64,000 nt of DNA from Sinorhizobium meliloti (GTDB taxonomy: Bacteria > Pseudomonadota > Alphaproteobacteria > Rhizobiales > Rhizobiaceae): positions 129,976-193,975 of the forward strand of contig NZ_CP141212.1 in NCBI RefSeq assembly GCF_035610345.1, written 5' to 3'. Each line of letters starts with the position of its first letter. The stretch's first letter is position 1. Made by a program: the position numbers and the translations under genes. The notes below the pieces were generated by a model, which did not search any database, was not told the DNA's origin, and saw only the letters and a list, made by a program, of their open reading frames with translations. Shown piece after piece: positions 45,879 to 54,564 of this stretch.

Positions 45879-47348
45879 TCATCGATCTTCATTGCGTAGT
45901 GCCGCGCCGGCGGAAGCGCGCATCAAGAGAGCGCGGCTCCGGAGCGCGATGACGAGTGCTGCCATGACCAGGACGCCCGCGACTGTGAAAGTGATCCGCA
46001 TTCCGGCGGCAACGGCCACGGGTGGTGCGGACGCGATCTCGGGTGCAGCCGATGCGAAGGCGAAGATGACTCCCATGACCGATGCGCCGGTGACGAGCCC
46101 GAGATTGCGCGAGAGATTGAGCATTCCGGAGACGAGGCCGCGCCGGTCCGGGCGGACTTCCACCATCACGGCCGTATTGTTGGCCGCCTGGAACAGCTGG
46201 TAACCCGGCGTCAGGACGAGCATGGCGGCCAGGTAGCCGGCGACGCCGAACATCTCCGGAAGCACCGTCAGGGCGAATGAGCCGGCGACCATTGCGAGGA
46301 GACCTGCGACGATCATGAACGGGGCTCCCAGGCGGTCGACGGCACGGCCGGCCGGCAGACCGCTCAGGGCGGAGACGACCGGACCCGCCGACATGACGAT
46401 CCCGACCAGCGCTTCGCCGAGGCCGAGCGAGCGCGAGAGGTAAAACGGCCCGACCACCAGCGTTGCCATCATCACCGTCGAGACGAGTGCGCTCATGGCA
46501 AGCCCCGCACCGAGCACCGGGTCCCGCAGAGCCTCGATCCGGATCAAGGGGGTCGCCGCTCGCCGCTCGGCCAGTACGAAGAGGCCGGCGCCGACGACGG
46601 CGGCGGCCAGGAGAGCCATGTTGAGCGGACCGAAACGATCGCGCGCAACGGTCATAGCCAGTGCATAGGCGGCCAGCGTCAAGCCGAGCAGCACCGTGCC
46701 CGGAACGTCGAAATCTGCATGCCTGGCCGCAGGCCTTTGAAGATCGGCGGGCAGCGAGCGATGAGCGAGAAGAAGGGCCACAGCGCCGAGCGGCACGTTA
46801 ACGAGGAAGATCGCCTGCCAGCCGAGACCGGCGACCAGGATGCCGCCGAGCGACGGCCCCAGCGCGGTTCCGATCGCAGACATGGTGCCCAGCAGGCCCA
46901 TGGCGCCACCGGTCTTTTCCTTCGACACCGTCTCTCCGACCAGGGCCGTGGCGAGCGCCATCATGACCGCCGCACCGAGCCCCTGAACCGCCCGGGCGGC
47001 AATGAGGAGCTGCAGGCTCGGTGCAGCGCCGCACAAGCCCGAAGCCACGGTAAAGAGCAGGATCCCGGCAAGCAGCAGCCGCCGGCGCCCGACCATGTCG
47101 CCGAGTCGGCCGACACCGACGATGAGGGTGGTGATGGCAAGGAGATAGGCAAGGACGACCCATTGGACCTGCTGGAACGAGGCGGAGAACGCCGTGGCGA
47201 GGCTCGGCAGGCCGACATTCGCGATGCTGGTGCCGAGCGAGGACAGCAGCACGGAGAGCGAAAGGCTGGCGAGCGCCCATCGGGCCGAAGCCCTGTGCGG
47301 ATTTGCACCTGCGGCATCGTCTGGCGCGGCAACGGCTGGTTTCGGCAT
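45879..47348 (-). CDS. MFS multidrug/drug exporter, DHA2 (14-TM) type
   Basis: A 489-residue major facilitator with about 14 TM segments. Seen: the MFS motif A GRLGDMVGRRRLLLAG after TM2, RAVQGLGAAVMMALATALV, and motif C MSAIGTALGPSLGGILVAGLGWQAIFLVNVPLG, a DHA2/QacA-EmrB feature. The ATG at 47348 (MPKPAVAAP) follows GGAAGGA at better spacing than the ATG at 47354. Divergent from a LysR regulator 137 bp away, which probably controls it. Substrate unknown. Confidence 0.9.
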   Translation of the reverse strand: MPKPAVAAPDDAAGANPHRASARWALASLSLSVLLSSLGTSIANVGLPSLATAFSASFQQVQWVVLAYLLAITTLIVGVGRLGDMVGRRRLLLAGILLFTVASGLCGAAPSLQLLIAARAVQGLGAAVMMALATALVGETVSKEKTGGAMGLLGTMSAIGTALGPSLGGILVAGLGWQAIFLVNVPLGAVALLLAHRSLPADLQRPAARHADFDVPGTVLLGLTLAAYALAMTVARDRFGPLNMALLAAAVVGAGLFVLAERRAATPLIRIEALRDPVLGAGLAMSALVSTVMMATLVVGPFYLSRSLGLGEALVGIVMSAGPVVSALSGLPAGRAVDRLGAPFMIVAGLLAMVAGSFALTVLPEMFGVAGYLAAMLVLTPGYQLFQAANNTAVMVEVRPDRRGLVSGMLNLSRNLGLVTGASVMGVIFAFASAAPEIASAPPVAVAAGMRITFTVAGVLVMAALVIALRSRALLMRASAGAALRNEDR

Positions 47349-47485
47349 GAACATTCCTTCCCTGGACCCTGAAGCGTTCCGAGGAGAAGCTAGCCGCTCG
47401 ACCATCATGGCGGAACACGCACGATTTACACTTGATTCGTGCGTTTCACGCCATGTCATAATGAAATCTGTGCTACTGTCGCTGC

Positions 47486-48412
47486 ATGCCGAAACCCGAT
47501 CTCAATCTCCTCGTCATCCTCGACGTACTGCTCGCGGAAGGCAGCGTCGCGCGCGCTGCCAAGCGGCTGCGCCTGAGCCCCTCCGCAATGAGCCGGGCGC
47601 TTCAGCGACTGCGCGAGACGACCGGCGACCCGCTTCTGGTTCGCGCCGGGCGCGGCCTCGTTGCCACGCCGCGTGCGATCGAGCTGCGCGAGAAGGTCGG
47701 CCGGCTGGTGGAGGAGGCGCAATCCGTCCTGCGGCCGCAGGAGAAACTCGACCTGAAACGGCTCGTTCGGACGTTCACGCTGCGCACCAGCGACGGCTTC
47801 GTCGAAAACTTCGGGCCGAACCTCCTTTCGCGGCTCGGCGCGGAAGCCCCCGGGGTACGCCTGGCCTTCGTGCAGAAATCGGACAAGGACAGCGGCCGGC
47901 TTCGGGACGGGAGCGTCGATCTCGAAACTGGTGTGGTGGGCGAGGCGACAGGGCCGGAGTTGCGGACGCAGGCTCTGTTCCGGGACCGGTTCATCGGCGT
48001 CGTGCGCAATGGCCACGCTTTGAGCGAGGGCGAGGTTACACCGGCCCGCTACGCAGCCGGCAGGCACATCCTTGTTTCAAGGCGGGGGCCGGAGAAGGCG
48101 GCTGTCGGCATCGATGATGCAATGAGGTCGATCGGATTGGAGCGCGAGGTCGTTACCATTGTGGGCGGCTTTTCGAGCGCCCTGGCGCTGGCTCGTTCCA
48201 CGGACCTGATCGCCAGCGTTCCAGAACGCCACACCAGCGCCTTGCGTCAGGGAATGCACAGCTTTGCGCTGCCCTTCTCCCTGCCGCAGATCACGGTTTC
48301 GCTGCTCTGGCATCCGCGGCTCGATGCCGATCCGGCGCATCGCTGGCTGCGCGGCTGCATCCGCGAGGTTTGCACCGCGCAAGGCTCAGACATGCCGGCC
48401 CTGGCCAGTTGA
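47486..48412 (+). CDS. LysR-family transcriptional regulator
   Basis: A 308-residue LysR protein. The N-terminal HTH is DLNLLVILDVLLAEGSVARAAKRLRLSPSAMSRALQRLRE, followed by a type 2 periplasmic-binding-fold effector domain (about 90-300). It is divergent from the MFS exporter, with the short shared promoter region 47349-47485 between them. The N-terminal pattern is close to NodD/SyrM-like and drug-exporter-linked LysR regulators, though no nod function is suggested. Effector unknown. Confidence 0.92.
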   Translation: MPKPDLNLLVILDVLLAEGSVARAAKRLRLSPSAMSRALQRLRETTGDPLLVRAGRGLVATPRAIELREKVGRLVEEAQSVLRPQEKLDLKRLVRTFTLRTSDGFVENFGPNLLSRLGAEAPGVRLAFVQKSDKDSGRLRDGSVDLETGVVGEATGPELRTQALFRDRFIGVVRNGHALSEGEVTPARYAAGRHILVSRRGPEKAAVGIDDAMRSIGLEREVVTIVGGFSSALALARSTDLIASVPERHTSALRQGMHSFALPFSLPQITVSLLWHPRLDADPAHRWLRGCIREVCTAQGSDMPALAS

Positions 48413-48424
48413 GACGCGACGCCT

Positions 48425-48694
48425 TCACTTTGAATCTTCGCGCGCCCTTAGTCCGTTCTCCACGCTCGAAACACCGATGACCGAGGCGGCTGCTTCGCCG
48501 GCAGAGGCAATGTCCGCTTCGCTTCCAACCGTGCCGGAGAGCACGACGATGTTGCCTAAAGCGATCACCTCCATGTCGCTCGTATCGATCGTAGTTGCGT
48601 AGCGAAGGAAGTGCAGAACTTTCTCCGCCAGATCGTCATCGGTCAGATGAGGATCGTCGTCCTTGTGAGAGTAGTTCGGGTATTCGCTCGGCAT
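48425..48694 (-). CDS. BON-domain protein
   Basis: An 89-residue protein with one BON (OsmY-like) domain, seen as LAEKVLHFLRYATTIDTSDMEVIALGNIVVLSGTVGSEADIASAGEAAASVIGVSSVENGLRA. No signal peptide is apparent, so it would be cytosolic, unlike OsmY. The acidic N-terminal stretch HKDDDPHLTDDDLAE precedes the domain. BON domains bind phospholipids or cell-envelope partners. Its gene ends 12 bp from the convergent LysR gene. Confidence 0.85.
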   Translation of the reverse strand: MPSEYPNYSHKDDDPHLTDDDLAEKVLHFLRYATTIDTSDMEVIALGNIVVLSGTVGSEADIASAGEAAASVIGVSSVENGLRAREDSK

Positions 48695-48840
48695 TTCTGG
48701 TCATTCCCGTCCTCGATCGCAACGCTTGGCAGCGCCGGAATGTTCCGGTCGCGCATGGCCGCGTTCGCGCTGATTCTTCTGTAATTGCTGCATGTTGGCC
48801 TCTAATCAAGAAGGCCCGCAGCATGCGTCTCCCTTGCCTC

Positions 48841-48861
48841 CATAGCCCGAACAGGGCTATG
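48841..48861 (+). other. short hairpin in the leader of the AEC transporter gene
   Basis: CATAGCCC-gaaca-GGGCTATG, ending 26 bp before the AEC start codon, with no T-run. It may affect mRNA structure; otherwise the 193-bp gap 48695-48887 is unremarkable. Confidence 0.4.
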
Positions 48862-48887
48862 GCTTGGAAACCCATCAAGGCTCTTCC

Positions 48888-49832
48888 ATGTCCGACGTCT
48901 TCCTGAACGTTCTACCGATTTTCGTCCTGATCCTGACAGGCTGGCTCATCGTCCGGCTCGGCTACCTGAAGCCGGCCGTCGGCGAAGCGCTCGGCGATTT
49001 CGTCTTCCGCGTCGCGGTGCCGGTGCTGCTCTTCCGTACCATCGCAGAGGCGGATTTCAAGGAAGGGTCGCCCTGGCCGCTCTGGGTTGCCTATTTCTCC
49101 GGCGTCGCGGTGACCTGGACCATCGGCCATCTGGCGGCGACGCTCGGCTTCGGCCGGGACGCGCGCATGGGGGTGCTTGCCGGCGTTTCGTCCGCCTTCG
49201 CCAATACGGTGTTCATCGGCCTGCCGCTCGTTTCCCGCCTTGTCGGCCAAGACGGTATCGTTGCGCTGTCGATCCTGCTTTCCGTTCATCTGCCGGTCAT
49301 GATGATTGCCGGAACGGTGATGATGGAGCGCGCGGAACGTCAGACGACCGGCGCACCGGGGCAGGGCATCTGGAAGCTCATGGGCGGAGTTGCCCGCAAC
49401 CTCGTCCGCAATCCCCTCGTGATCGGCCTTGCCTTCGGCGCTCTGTTCCATCTCCTCGGACAACCGCTCGGCGGACCGGTGAAGATCGTCGTCGACCAGC
49501 TTGCGGGCGTGGCAGCGCCTGCGGCGCTCGTCTCGATCGGCATGGCCCTCGACAAGTACGGTCTTGCCGGCAATACCGGGCTCGCGGCCGTGACGAGCAC
49601 CCTCAAACTCCTGGTGCTCCCCGGCGCCGTCTTCGCCGCCTGCCATCTGTTAGGGCTGAGCGACAGCTGGACCGCGGCGCTGGTGCTGACCTCGTCGGTC
49701 CCGACCGGCGTCAACGCGTGGCTGATCGCCAACCACTTCAATGTCGGGCATGCGCTCGCCTCCTCGACCATCACCCTGACCACTGCGCTCGGCGTGGTCA
49801 GCGTGTCGGTGTGGGCCTATCTGCTGATGTGA
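48888..49832 (+). CDS. AEC-family transporter (auxin efflux carrier-like permease)
   Basis: A 314-residue inner-membrane protein with ten predicted TM segments in two halves. The N-terminus VFLNVLPIFVLILTGWLIVRLGYL and C-terminus SVPTGVNAWLIANHFNVGHALASSTITLTTALGVVSVS are highly characteristic of the AEC/MleP family, whose bacterial members export malonate, malate or amino acids. The ATG at 48888 is used (MSDVFLNV). Convergent with ilvE. Substrate unknown. Confidence 0.88.
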   Translation: MSDVFLNVLPIFVLILTGWLIVRLGYLKPAVGEALGDFVFRVAVPVLLFRTIAEADFKEGSPWPLWVAYFSGVAVTWTIGHLAATLGFGRDARMGVLAGVSSAFANTVFIGLPLVSRLVGQDGIVALSILLSVHLPVMMIAGTVMMERAERQTTGAPGQGIWKLMGGVARNLVRNPLVIGLAFGALFHLLGQPLGGPVKIVVDQLAGVAAPAALVSIGMALDKYGLAGNTGLAAVTSTLKLLVLPGAVFAACHLLGLSDSWTAALVLTSSVPTGVNAWLIANHFNVGHALASSTITLTTALGVVSVSVWAYLLM

Positions 49833-49862
49833 CGGGGCGGGAGTCCTGACCGAAGGCTGCGC

Positions 49863-50960
49863 TCAAAACAGCCGGTCGAGCCAGCCATGCGGGTCCGGCG
49901 CGCGCCCGTTCTGGATGTCCAGCAAGGCTGTCTTCAGGCGGCCGGCAACCGGACCGGCTCCGCCGTCGCCAATGGTGAAGCTGTGTTCGCGGCCCTTGAC
50001 CTTGCCGATCGGCGTTACGACCGCGGCCGTCCCGCAGGCGAAGGCCTCGGTGAGGCGGCCGCTTTCCGCATCCGCCTGCCATTGATCGATGGCATAGGGC
50101 TCTTCACGCACCGTAAGCCCCATATCGCGGGCGAGCGTGATCAGCGAATCGCGCGTGATGCCCGGCAGGATCGTGCCCGTCAGCGGCGGCGTCTGCAGCG
50201 AGCCGTCGCGGAAGACGAAGAAGACGTTCATGCCGCCGAGTTCTTCGACGAAGCGGCGCTCGACCGCGTCGAGGAACACCACTTGCTCGCAGCCCTCCTG
50301 CATCGCCTCCGCCTGCGCCGCAAGACTCGCGGCATAGTTGCCGCCGCATTTGGCCTCGCCGGTGCCGCCGGGCGCTGCCCGGGTGTAATTCTCCGAAACC
50401 CATATGGTGACGGCCGGGGCGCCGCCCTTGAAGTAGGAACCGACCGAGGAAGCAATGACGCAGTAGAGATATTCAGCCGAGGGCTTCACTCCGAGGAGCA
50501 CTTCCGTCGCGATCATGAACGGCCGGAGATAGAGCGCGGCTCCTTCACCGGCGGGAATCCAGTCGCGGTCGATACGAACCAGTTCGCGCACGGATTGGAC
50601 GAACAGCTCCTCCGGCAGCGGCGCCATTGCGAGCCGAAGCGCGGAATTGCGGAAACGGCGCGCATTGGCGTCGGGGCGAAACAGCGTGGCGCCTCCGTCG
50701 GGCAGGCGATACGCCTTCATGCCCTCGAAGATCTCCTGGGCATAATGCAGCACGAGTGTCGACGGATCGAGATCGAACGCCTTACGCGGGCCGATCTTCG
50801 CATCGTGCCAGCCGCGGCCCTCGGAATAGCGGATCGTCGCCATGTGATCGGTGAACACGCGCCCGAAGCCCGGATTGGCAAGCAGCGCATCGCGCTCGCC
50901 GGTCGCCACTCTGGTCGGGTTCTGCTCGAACAGGAAAGTCTGCTCACCGCTACCGGTCAT
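49863..50960 (-). CDS. ilvE: branched-chain amino acid aminotransferase
   Basis: A 365-residue PLP-dependent class IV aminotransferase of the long (eukaryote-like, BCAT) type, catalysing the last step of Leu, Ile and Val synthesis and the first of their breakdown. Seen: LHYAQEIFEGMKAYR, RFRNSALRLAMAPLPEE, the PLP lysine in GTGEAKCGGNYAASLAAQ (about residue 202), and FVEELGGMNVFFV. Full length. AAGGAGCAGACGACAG precedes the ATG. Single gene; a candidate own promoter lies between it and the cycM terminator. Confidence 0.95.
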   Translation of the reverse strand: MTGSGEQTFLFEQNPTRVATGERDALLANPGFGRVFTDHMATIRYSEGRGWHDAKIGPRKAFDLDPSTLVLHYAQEIFEGMKAYRLPDGGATLFRPDANARRFRNSALRLAMAPLPEELFVQSVRELVRIDRDWIPAGEGAALYLRPFMIATEVLLGVKPSAEYLYCVIASSVGSYFKGGAPAVTIWVSENYTRAAPGGTGEAKCGGNYAASLAAQAEAMQEGCEQVVFLDAVERRFVEELGGMNVFFVFRDGSLQTPPLTGTILPGITRDSLITLARDMGLTVREEPYAIDQWQADAESGRLTEAFACGTAAVVTPIGKVKGREHSFTIGDGGAGPVAGRLKTALLDIQNGRAPDPHGWLDRLF

Positions 50961-51074
50961 CTGTCGTCTGCTCCTTCGTTCCGAGCGGTTGGTGTCGCTC
51001 GCGTTGCATATGTCGAATGGTGAAGGCCATTCTATATCATGATGCGGCCAGGCTCATCACATCTGCGGGATGTG

Positions 51075-51105
51075 AAAAAACCCGATCGACCGACCGGGTT
51101 TTTCA
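51075..51105 (-). terminator. terminator downstream of cycM
   Basis: On the minus strand AAAAACCCGGTCGG pairs with CGATCGGGTTTTTT, a stem flanked by A and T runs, about 30 bp after the cytochrome gene stop codon. Confidence 0.88.
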
Positions 51106-51132
51106 GGAAGACTGGCCGTGTGCTGACCGCAG

Positions 51133-51876
51133 TCAGTTTGCCGGAGCCGGCGCCGGAGCGCCGGTCTGACCTGCCGGAGCTGCTCCGCCTTCGGCAGGAG
51201 CAGGGGCCGGGCTGGCTTCAGTGGCTGCGGGAGCCGCACCGCCCTCGGCAGGAGCCGGAGCTTCAGCAGCGGCGGGAGCCTCCTGACCTGCAGCGGGTGC
51301 CGCCTCGGTGGAGCCTGCCGCGCCGGCGTCCGGCAGCGGGGCCGGGCTGTCGGCCTGCTCACGCAGCCAGGCGATGAGGTTGGCGCGCTCGTCGGTCTTC
51401 TTGAGGCCGGCAAAGCCCATGGCCGTGCCCGGCACGTGCTTCTTCGGCGCTTCGAGGAAGTAGCTCAGATGATCGTAGTCCCACACGACTTTGCCGCCTT
51501 CGGAAAAGGTCTGCATGCCCGCGGAATAGCTGAAGCCCTCATGCGAGGCGATCGGGCGGTTGACGACGCCCCAGAGGTTCGGGCCGACCTTGTTCGGTCC
51601 GCCCTTCTCGATGGTGTGACAGCTTGCGCATTTCTTGAACACGGCCTCGCCGGCGGAGGCATCGGCGCTGGCGAGCAGCGGCCCGATCGGTTCGGACTTC
51701 GCTTCCTCGCCGCCGGCAGCCCCCGCTTCGCCTGCCGTTTCCTCGGCGACGATGGCGAAACCTTCCTTCTCGGGAGCTTCGGAATGGAAAATGCCTTCCG
51801 ACGCAATGGATACGGACATCAGAACGAAGACCGTACCCAACAAGGCACCCACACCCATGTTCACATATGGATTCAT
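51133..51876 (-). CDS. cycM: membrane-anchored cytochrome c (CycM/c552-like)
   Basis: A 247-residue cytochrome c with an uncleaved N-terminal membrane anchor ([21 protein letters not shown]) and one class I haem domain: CASCH (haem attachment) about residue 82, then [23 protein letters not shown], and axial Met in [22 protein letters not shown]. It resembles CycM of rhizobia, which passes electrons between the bc1 complex and terminal oxidase. Odd: the last 70 residues are Ala/Pro-rich, with the unit [11 protein letters not shown] twice. The ATG at 51876 begins the anchor. Confidence 0.92.
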   Translation of the reverse strand: MNPYVNMGVGALLGTVFVLMSVSIASEGIFHSEAPEKEGFAIVAEETAGEAGAAGGEEAKSEPIGPLLASADASAGEAVFKKCASCHTIEKGGPNKVGPNLWGVVNRPIASHEGFSYSAGMQTFSEGGKVVWDYDHLSYFLEAPKKHVPGTAMGFAGLKKTDERANLIAWLREQADSPAPLPDAGAAGSTEAAPAAGQEAPAAAEAPAPAEGGAAPAATEASPAPAPAEGGAAPAGQTGAPAPAPAN

Positions 51877-52029
51877 CTGCAAACGCTCCCTTAGCCACCG
51901 GCAAACAAAAAACCGGCCCATCTTGAAATCGCGCGGAACCTATGTCTTTTGGCTCTGCGTTGCAACAGAGATTATCAACCCCGGAGTGAGACGTTTTGAC
52001 ACTTTCTCCGGGTTTTCGAAGGCCGAACG

Positions 52030-52782
52030 ATGAATCGTGAACAATCGGGCAAAACCCTCGTACTCATTCCCGCGCGCATGGCGTCCACGCGCCTTCCCGG
52101 CAAGCCGCTTGCCGACATTTGCGGCCTGCCGATGATCGTGCAGGTGGCAAGGCGGGCGGCGGAGGCCGAGGTCGGGCGGATCGTGGTGGCAGTCGATCAT
52201 CCCGATGTCTTCGCGGCCGTGACCGGCGCCGGCTTCGAAGCGATCATGACGCGCGTCGATCACCAGTCGGGCTCCGACCGAATCCACGAGGCGCTCCTGA
52301 AGGCCGATCCGCATGGCGAAGCGGAAATCGTCATCAACGTTCAGGGCGATCTTCCGACGATCGAGCCGGGTCCTATTCGTGCGGCGCTGAAGCCGTTGGA
52401 AAATGCCTCGACCGACATCGCCACGCTCACCGTGGCGATCACCGACGAACACGAAAAGACCAATCCCAACGTCGTCAAGGTGGTCGGCTCGCCCCTTTCC
52501 GAAAGCCGCTTTCGCGCGCTCTATTTCACCCGCGCCACCGCACCCTACGGCGAAGGCCCCCTCTATCACCACATCGGGCTTTACGCCTATCGTCGCAAGG
52601 CGCTGGAAAGCTTCGTTTCGCTGAAGCCGTCGACGCTGGAGAAACGCGAATCGCTGGAGCAGTTGCGGGCGCTCGAAGCGGGCATGCGCATCGATGTCGA
52701 GATCGTGGACTCCGTGCCGCTCGGGGTCGACACGCCGGCCGATCTCGACAAGGCCCGCCGCATCCTTTCCGCCCGCGTCTGA
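52030..52782 (+). CDS. kdsB: 3-deoxy-manno-octulosonate cytidylyltransferase
   Basis: A 250-residue cytosolic enzyme that forms CMP-Kdo for lipopolysaccharide core assembly. Seen: [27 protein letters not shown] at the N-terminus (nucleotide-binding loop), [23 protein letters not shown] and [18 protein letters not shown], all standard KdsB motifs. Divergent from cycM, and 24 bp ahead of pheA on the same strand, so the pair is probably co-transcribed although the pathways differ. Confidence 0.97.
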   Translation: MNREQSGKTLVLIPARMASTRLPGKPLADICGLPMIVQVARRAAEAEVGRIVVAVDHPDVFAAVTGAGFEAIMTRVDHQSGSDRIHEALLKADPHGEAEIVINVQGDLPTIEPGPIRAALKPLENASTDIATLTVAITDEHEKTNPNVVKVVGSPLSESRFRALYFTRATAPYGEGPLYHHIGLYAYRRKALESFVSLKPSTLEKRESLEQLRALEAGMRIDVEIVDSVPLGVDTPADLDKARRILSARV

Positions 52783-52806
52783 CATTCCGACATCAAGGGG
52801 ACCAAA

Positions 52807-53661
52807 GTGACCGCCAAGACCAACCGGATTTCATTCCAGGGCGACTACGGCGCCAATTCCGACATGGCCTGCCGCGACATGTTCCCGTCGATGGAGCCGC
52901 TGCCGTGCCAGACCTTCGAGGACGCTTTCCTGGCGGTTGAAAACGGCGAGGCCGATCTCGCCATGATCCCGATCGAAAACACGATTGCCGGACGCGTCGC
53001 CGACATCCATCACCTCCTGCCCGAATCGCGCCTGCATATCGTCGGCGAATATTTCATGCCGATTCGCTTCCAGCTGATGGTGCTGCCCGGCGTCGGGCGC
53101 GAGGAAATCCGCACCGTGCACAGCCATATCCACGCGCTCGGCCAGTGTCGCAAGATCGTGCGTGCCAACGGGTGGAAGCCGGTGGTCGCGGGCGATACGG
53201 CCGGCGCCGCCAAGCTCGTCAAGGAAGTGGGCGACCGCTCGATGGCGGCGCTTGCTCCACGCCTTGCCGCCGACCTCTACGGCCTCGACATCATCGCCGA
53301 GAACGTCGAGGACACCGACAGCAACGTCACGCGCTTCGTGGTGCTGTCCAGAGAGGAGAGCAGGGTTGCCCGCACCTCGAAGGACGAACTGATCATCACG
53401 ACCTTCGTCTTCAACGTGCGCAATATCCCGGCGGCGCTCTACAAGGCGATGGGCGGCTTCGCGACGAACGGCATCAACATGACCAAGCTCGAGAGCTACC
53501 AGCTCGGCGGCAAGTTCGTGGCGACCCAGTTCTATGCGGACATCGAGGGGCATCCCGACGATACAGGCGTGCGCCACGCGATGGACGAGCTGCGCTTCTT
53601 CTCGGAAAATGTGCGCATCCTCGGCACCTATCCGGCGCATCCGATGCGCGGCGTGCTCTGA
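52807..53661 (+). CDS. pheA: prephenate dehydratase with ACT domain
   Basis: A 284-residue monofunctional prephenate dehydratase making phenylpyruvate for Phe synthesis. Seen: FQGDYGANSDMACRDMFP, IPIENTIAGRVADIHHLL (substrate site), the catalytic TRFVVLSRE (about 183-191), and a C-terminal ACT domain with NGINMTKLESYQLGG, the ESxP/ESYQ-type motif that binds phenylalanine for feedback inhibition. No chorismate mutase domain. The start is GTG at 52807 after AGGGGACCAAA. Confidence 0.96.
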   Translation: MTAKTNRISFQGDYGANSDMACRDMFPSMEPLPCQTFEDAFLAVENGEADLAMIPIENTIAGRVADIHHLLPESRLHIVGEYFMPIRFQLMVLPGVGREEIRTVHSHIHALGQCRKIVRANGWKPVVAGDTAGAAKLVKEVGDRSMAALAPRLAADLYGLDIIAENVEDTDSNVTRFVVLSREESRVARTSKDELIITTFVFNVRNIPAALYKAMGGFATNGINMTKLESYQLGGKFVATQFYADIEGHPDDTGVRHAMDELRFFSENVRILGTYPAHPMRGVL

Positions 53662-53782
53662 CCATGCGGTGCGGCTTCGGCCGACCCGCATCACCCCGGA
53701 CGCACGAGAAAACGGCAAAACTCGTTAACCGGCTACGCGTCCAGTGCATGCCTAATTTGCAATCATGGAACTACTTAAATCT

Positions 53783-53796
53783 TAGGCAAATGCCTA
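53783..53796. promoter_or_regulatory. palindrome upstream of the DUF1127 gene
   Basis: TAGGCA-AA-TGCCTA, a perfect 6-2-6 palindrome 32 bp before the start codon. Possibly an operator or a leader hairpin; unassigned. Confidence 0.4.
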
Positions 53797-53828
53797 TTTA
53801 GCTCTCGTACAAAGAAGGAGCTAAAAAG

Positions 53829-53966
53829 ATGAAAATCCGTCAGAAGATTACGGAATACGTAAAGATGCGCCGTGCGGTCCGCGAGCTGAACGCTCTCGAC
53901 GATCACGCCCTGAGCGATATCGGTATTTCCCGTTCCCAGATTCAGGCTGCCGTTTACGGTCGTTAA
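53829..53966 (+). CDS. DUF1127 small basic protein
   Basis: A 45-residue protein MKIRQKITEYVKMRRAVREL... ending SQIQAAVYGR. The C-terminal LNALDDHALSDIGISRSQI is the DUF1127 signature. AGAAGGAGCTAAAAAG is a strong ribosome site. Some DUF1127 proteins in alphaproteobacteria act as small RNA-binding or growth regulators; the role of this one is unknown. Strongly expressed context: own leader, strong ribosome site and a GC hairpin terminator 50 bp downstream. Confidence 0.88.
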   Translation: MKIRQKITEYVKMRRAVRELNALDDHALSDIGISRSQIQAAVYGR

Positions 53967-54016
53967 TACCGGGATGACCCCGCGCCGCATTTGACCGCGC
54001 GACATCCGAAGTCTTC

Positions 54017-54050
54017 CACACCCCGCCTCCGTGCGGGGTGTGAGCGTTTT
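54017..54050 (+). terminator. terminator after the DUF1127 gene
   Basis: CACACCCCGC-ctccgt-GCGGGGTGTG followed by AGCGTTTT. A 10-bp perfect stem, with a short T-run displaced by four bases. Confidence 0.75.
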
Positions 54051-54097
54051 ATACGCACGTTTGTTTACGGGCGTTCAACGTTTCTCACGCGGCATGG

Positions 54098-54466
54098 CTA
54101 TTCGTCGTAAAGGCAGACACGCAGGCGATGCCCGTCCGGATCGAGTGCGACGAAAGTCGGTCCGAAATCCATCCGTGTCAGTTCCTGGGCGATCGGCAGG
54201 CCCATTGCGCGCCATTCCTCGTAACGCGCACGCACAGCCTCTTCCCCTTTTACCATGAAGGCGACTTCGGCTCGGGCGCCGTCACCGATAGGCTGAGGCT
54301 GCACTTTCTCCCTTGCCCACAAGCCGAGAACGAAACCGTCCTGCACCTCGAAGGACGAGAAGGTCGGAAAGGCGGCGGTCGGCTCTTTGGCCAGAAGCTT
54401 CCTGTAGAATTCGACGCTGGCCGGTGGGTCCATGACGTAGAGGACGATGAGATTAGGTGTTGCCAT
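54098..54466 (-). CDS. VOC-family protein (glyoxalase/bleomycin-resistance fold)
   Basis: A 122-residue vicinal-oxygen-chelate protein. Seen: NLIVLYVMDPPASVEFYRKLL at the N-terminus and a C-terminal TFVALDPDGHRLRVCLYDE, the usual VOC metal-ligand region, with a central GARAEVAFMVKGEEAVRARYEEW. The ATG at 54466 follows AAGGAGACC. It may be a metal-dependent lyase, dioxygenase or antibiotic-binding protein. It is 98 bp downstream of a WYL regulator on the same strand, which might control it. Confidence 0.85.
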   Translation of the reverse strand: MATPNLIVLYVMDPPASVEFYRKLLAKEPTAAFPTFSSFEVQDGFVLGLWAREKVQPQPIGDGARAEVAFMVKGEEAVRARYEEWRAMGLPIAQELTRMDFGPTFVALDPDGHRLRVCLYDE

Positions 54467-54564
54467 GATGGTCTCCTTGTTTCGAGACCTGAAGTCTAGC
54501 CCGGCATGCTGCCAGTTTTTGTCAGCAGTCTGCGAGGCCGCAAAGAAACATCCGCGCATCAGAT

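Noticed and set aside
45572..45900. Possible integration site at the tRNA-Ser gene
   Set aside because: No integrase, no repeat of the tRNA 3' end nearby, and no shift in base composition; flanking genes look like ordinary chromosome.
47486..48412. NodD-like or symbiotic regulator
   Set aside because: The HTH is close to many LysR proteins, but no nod box or nodulation genes are present and the partner is an MFS exporter.
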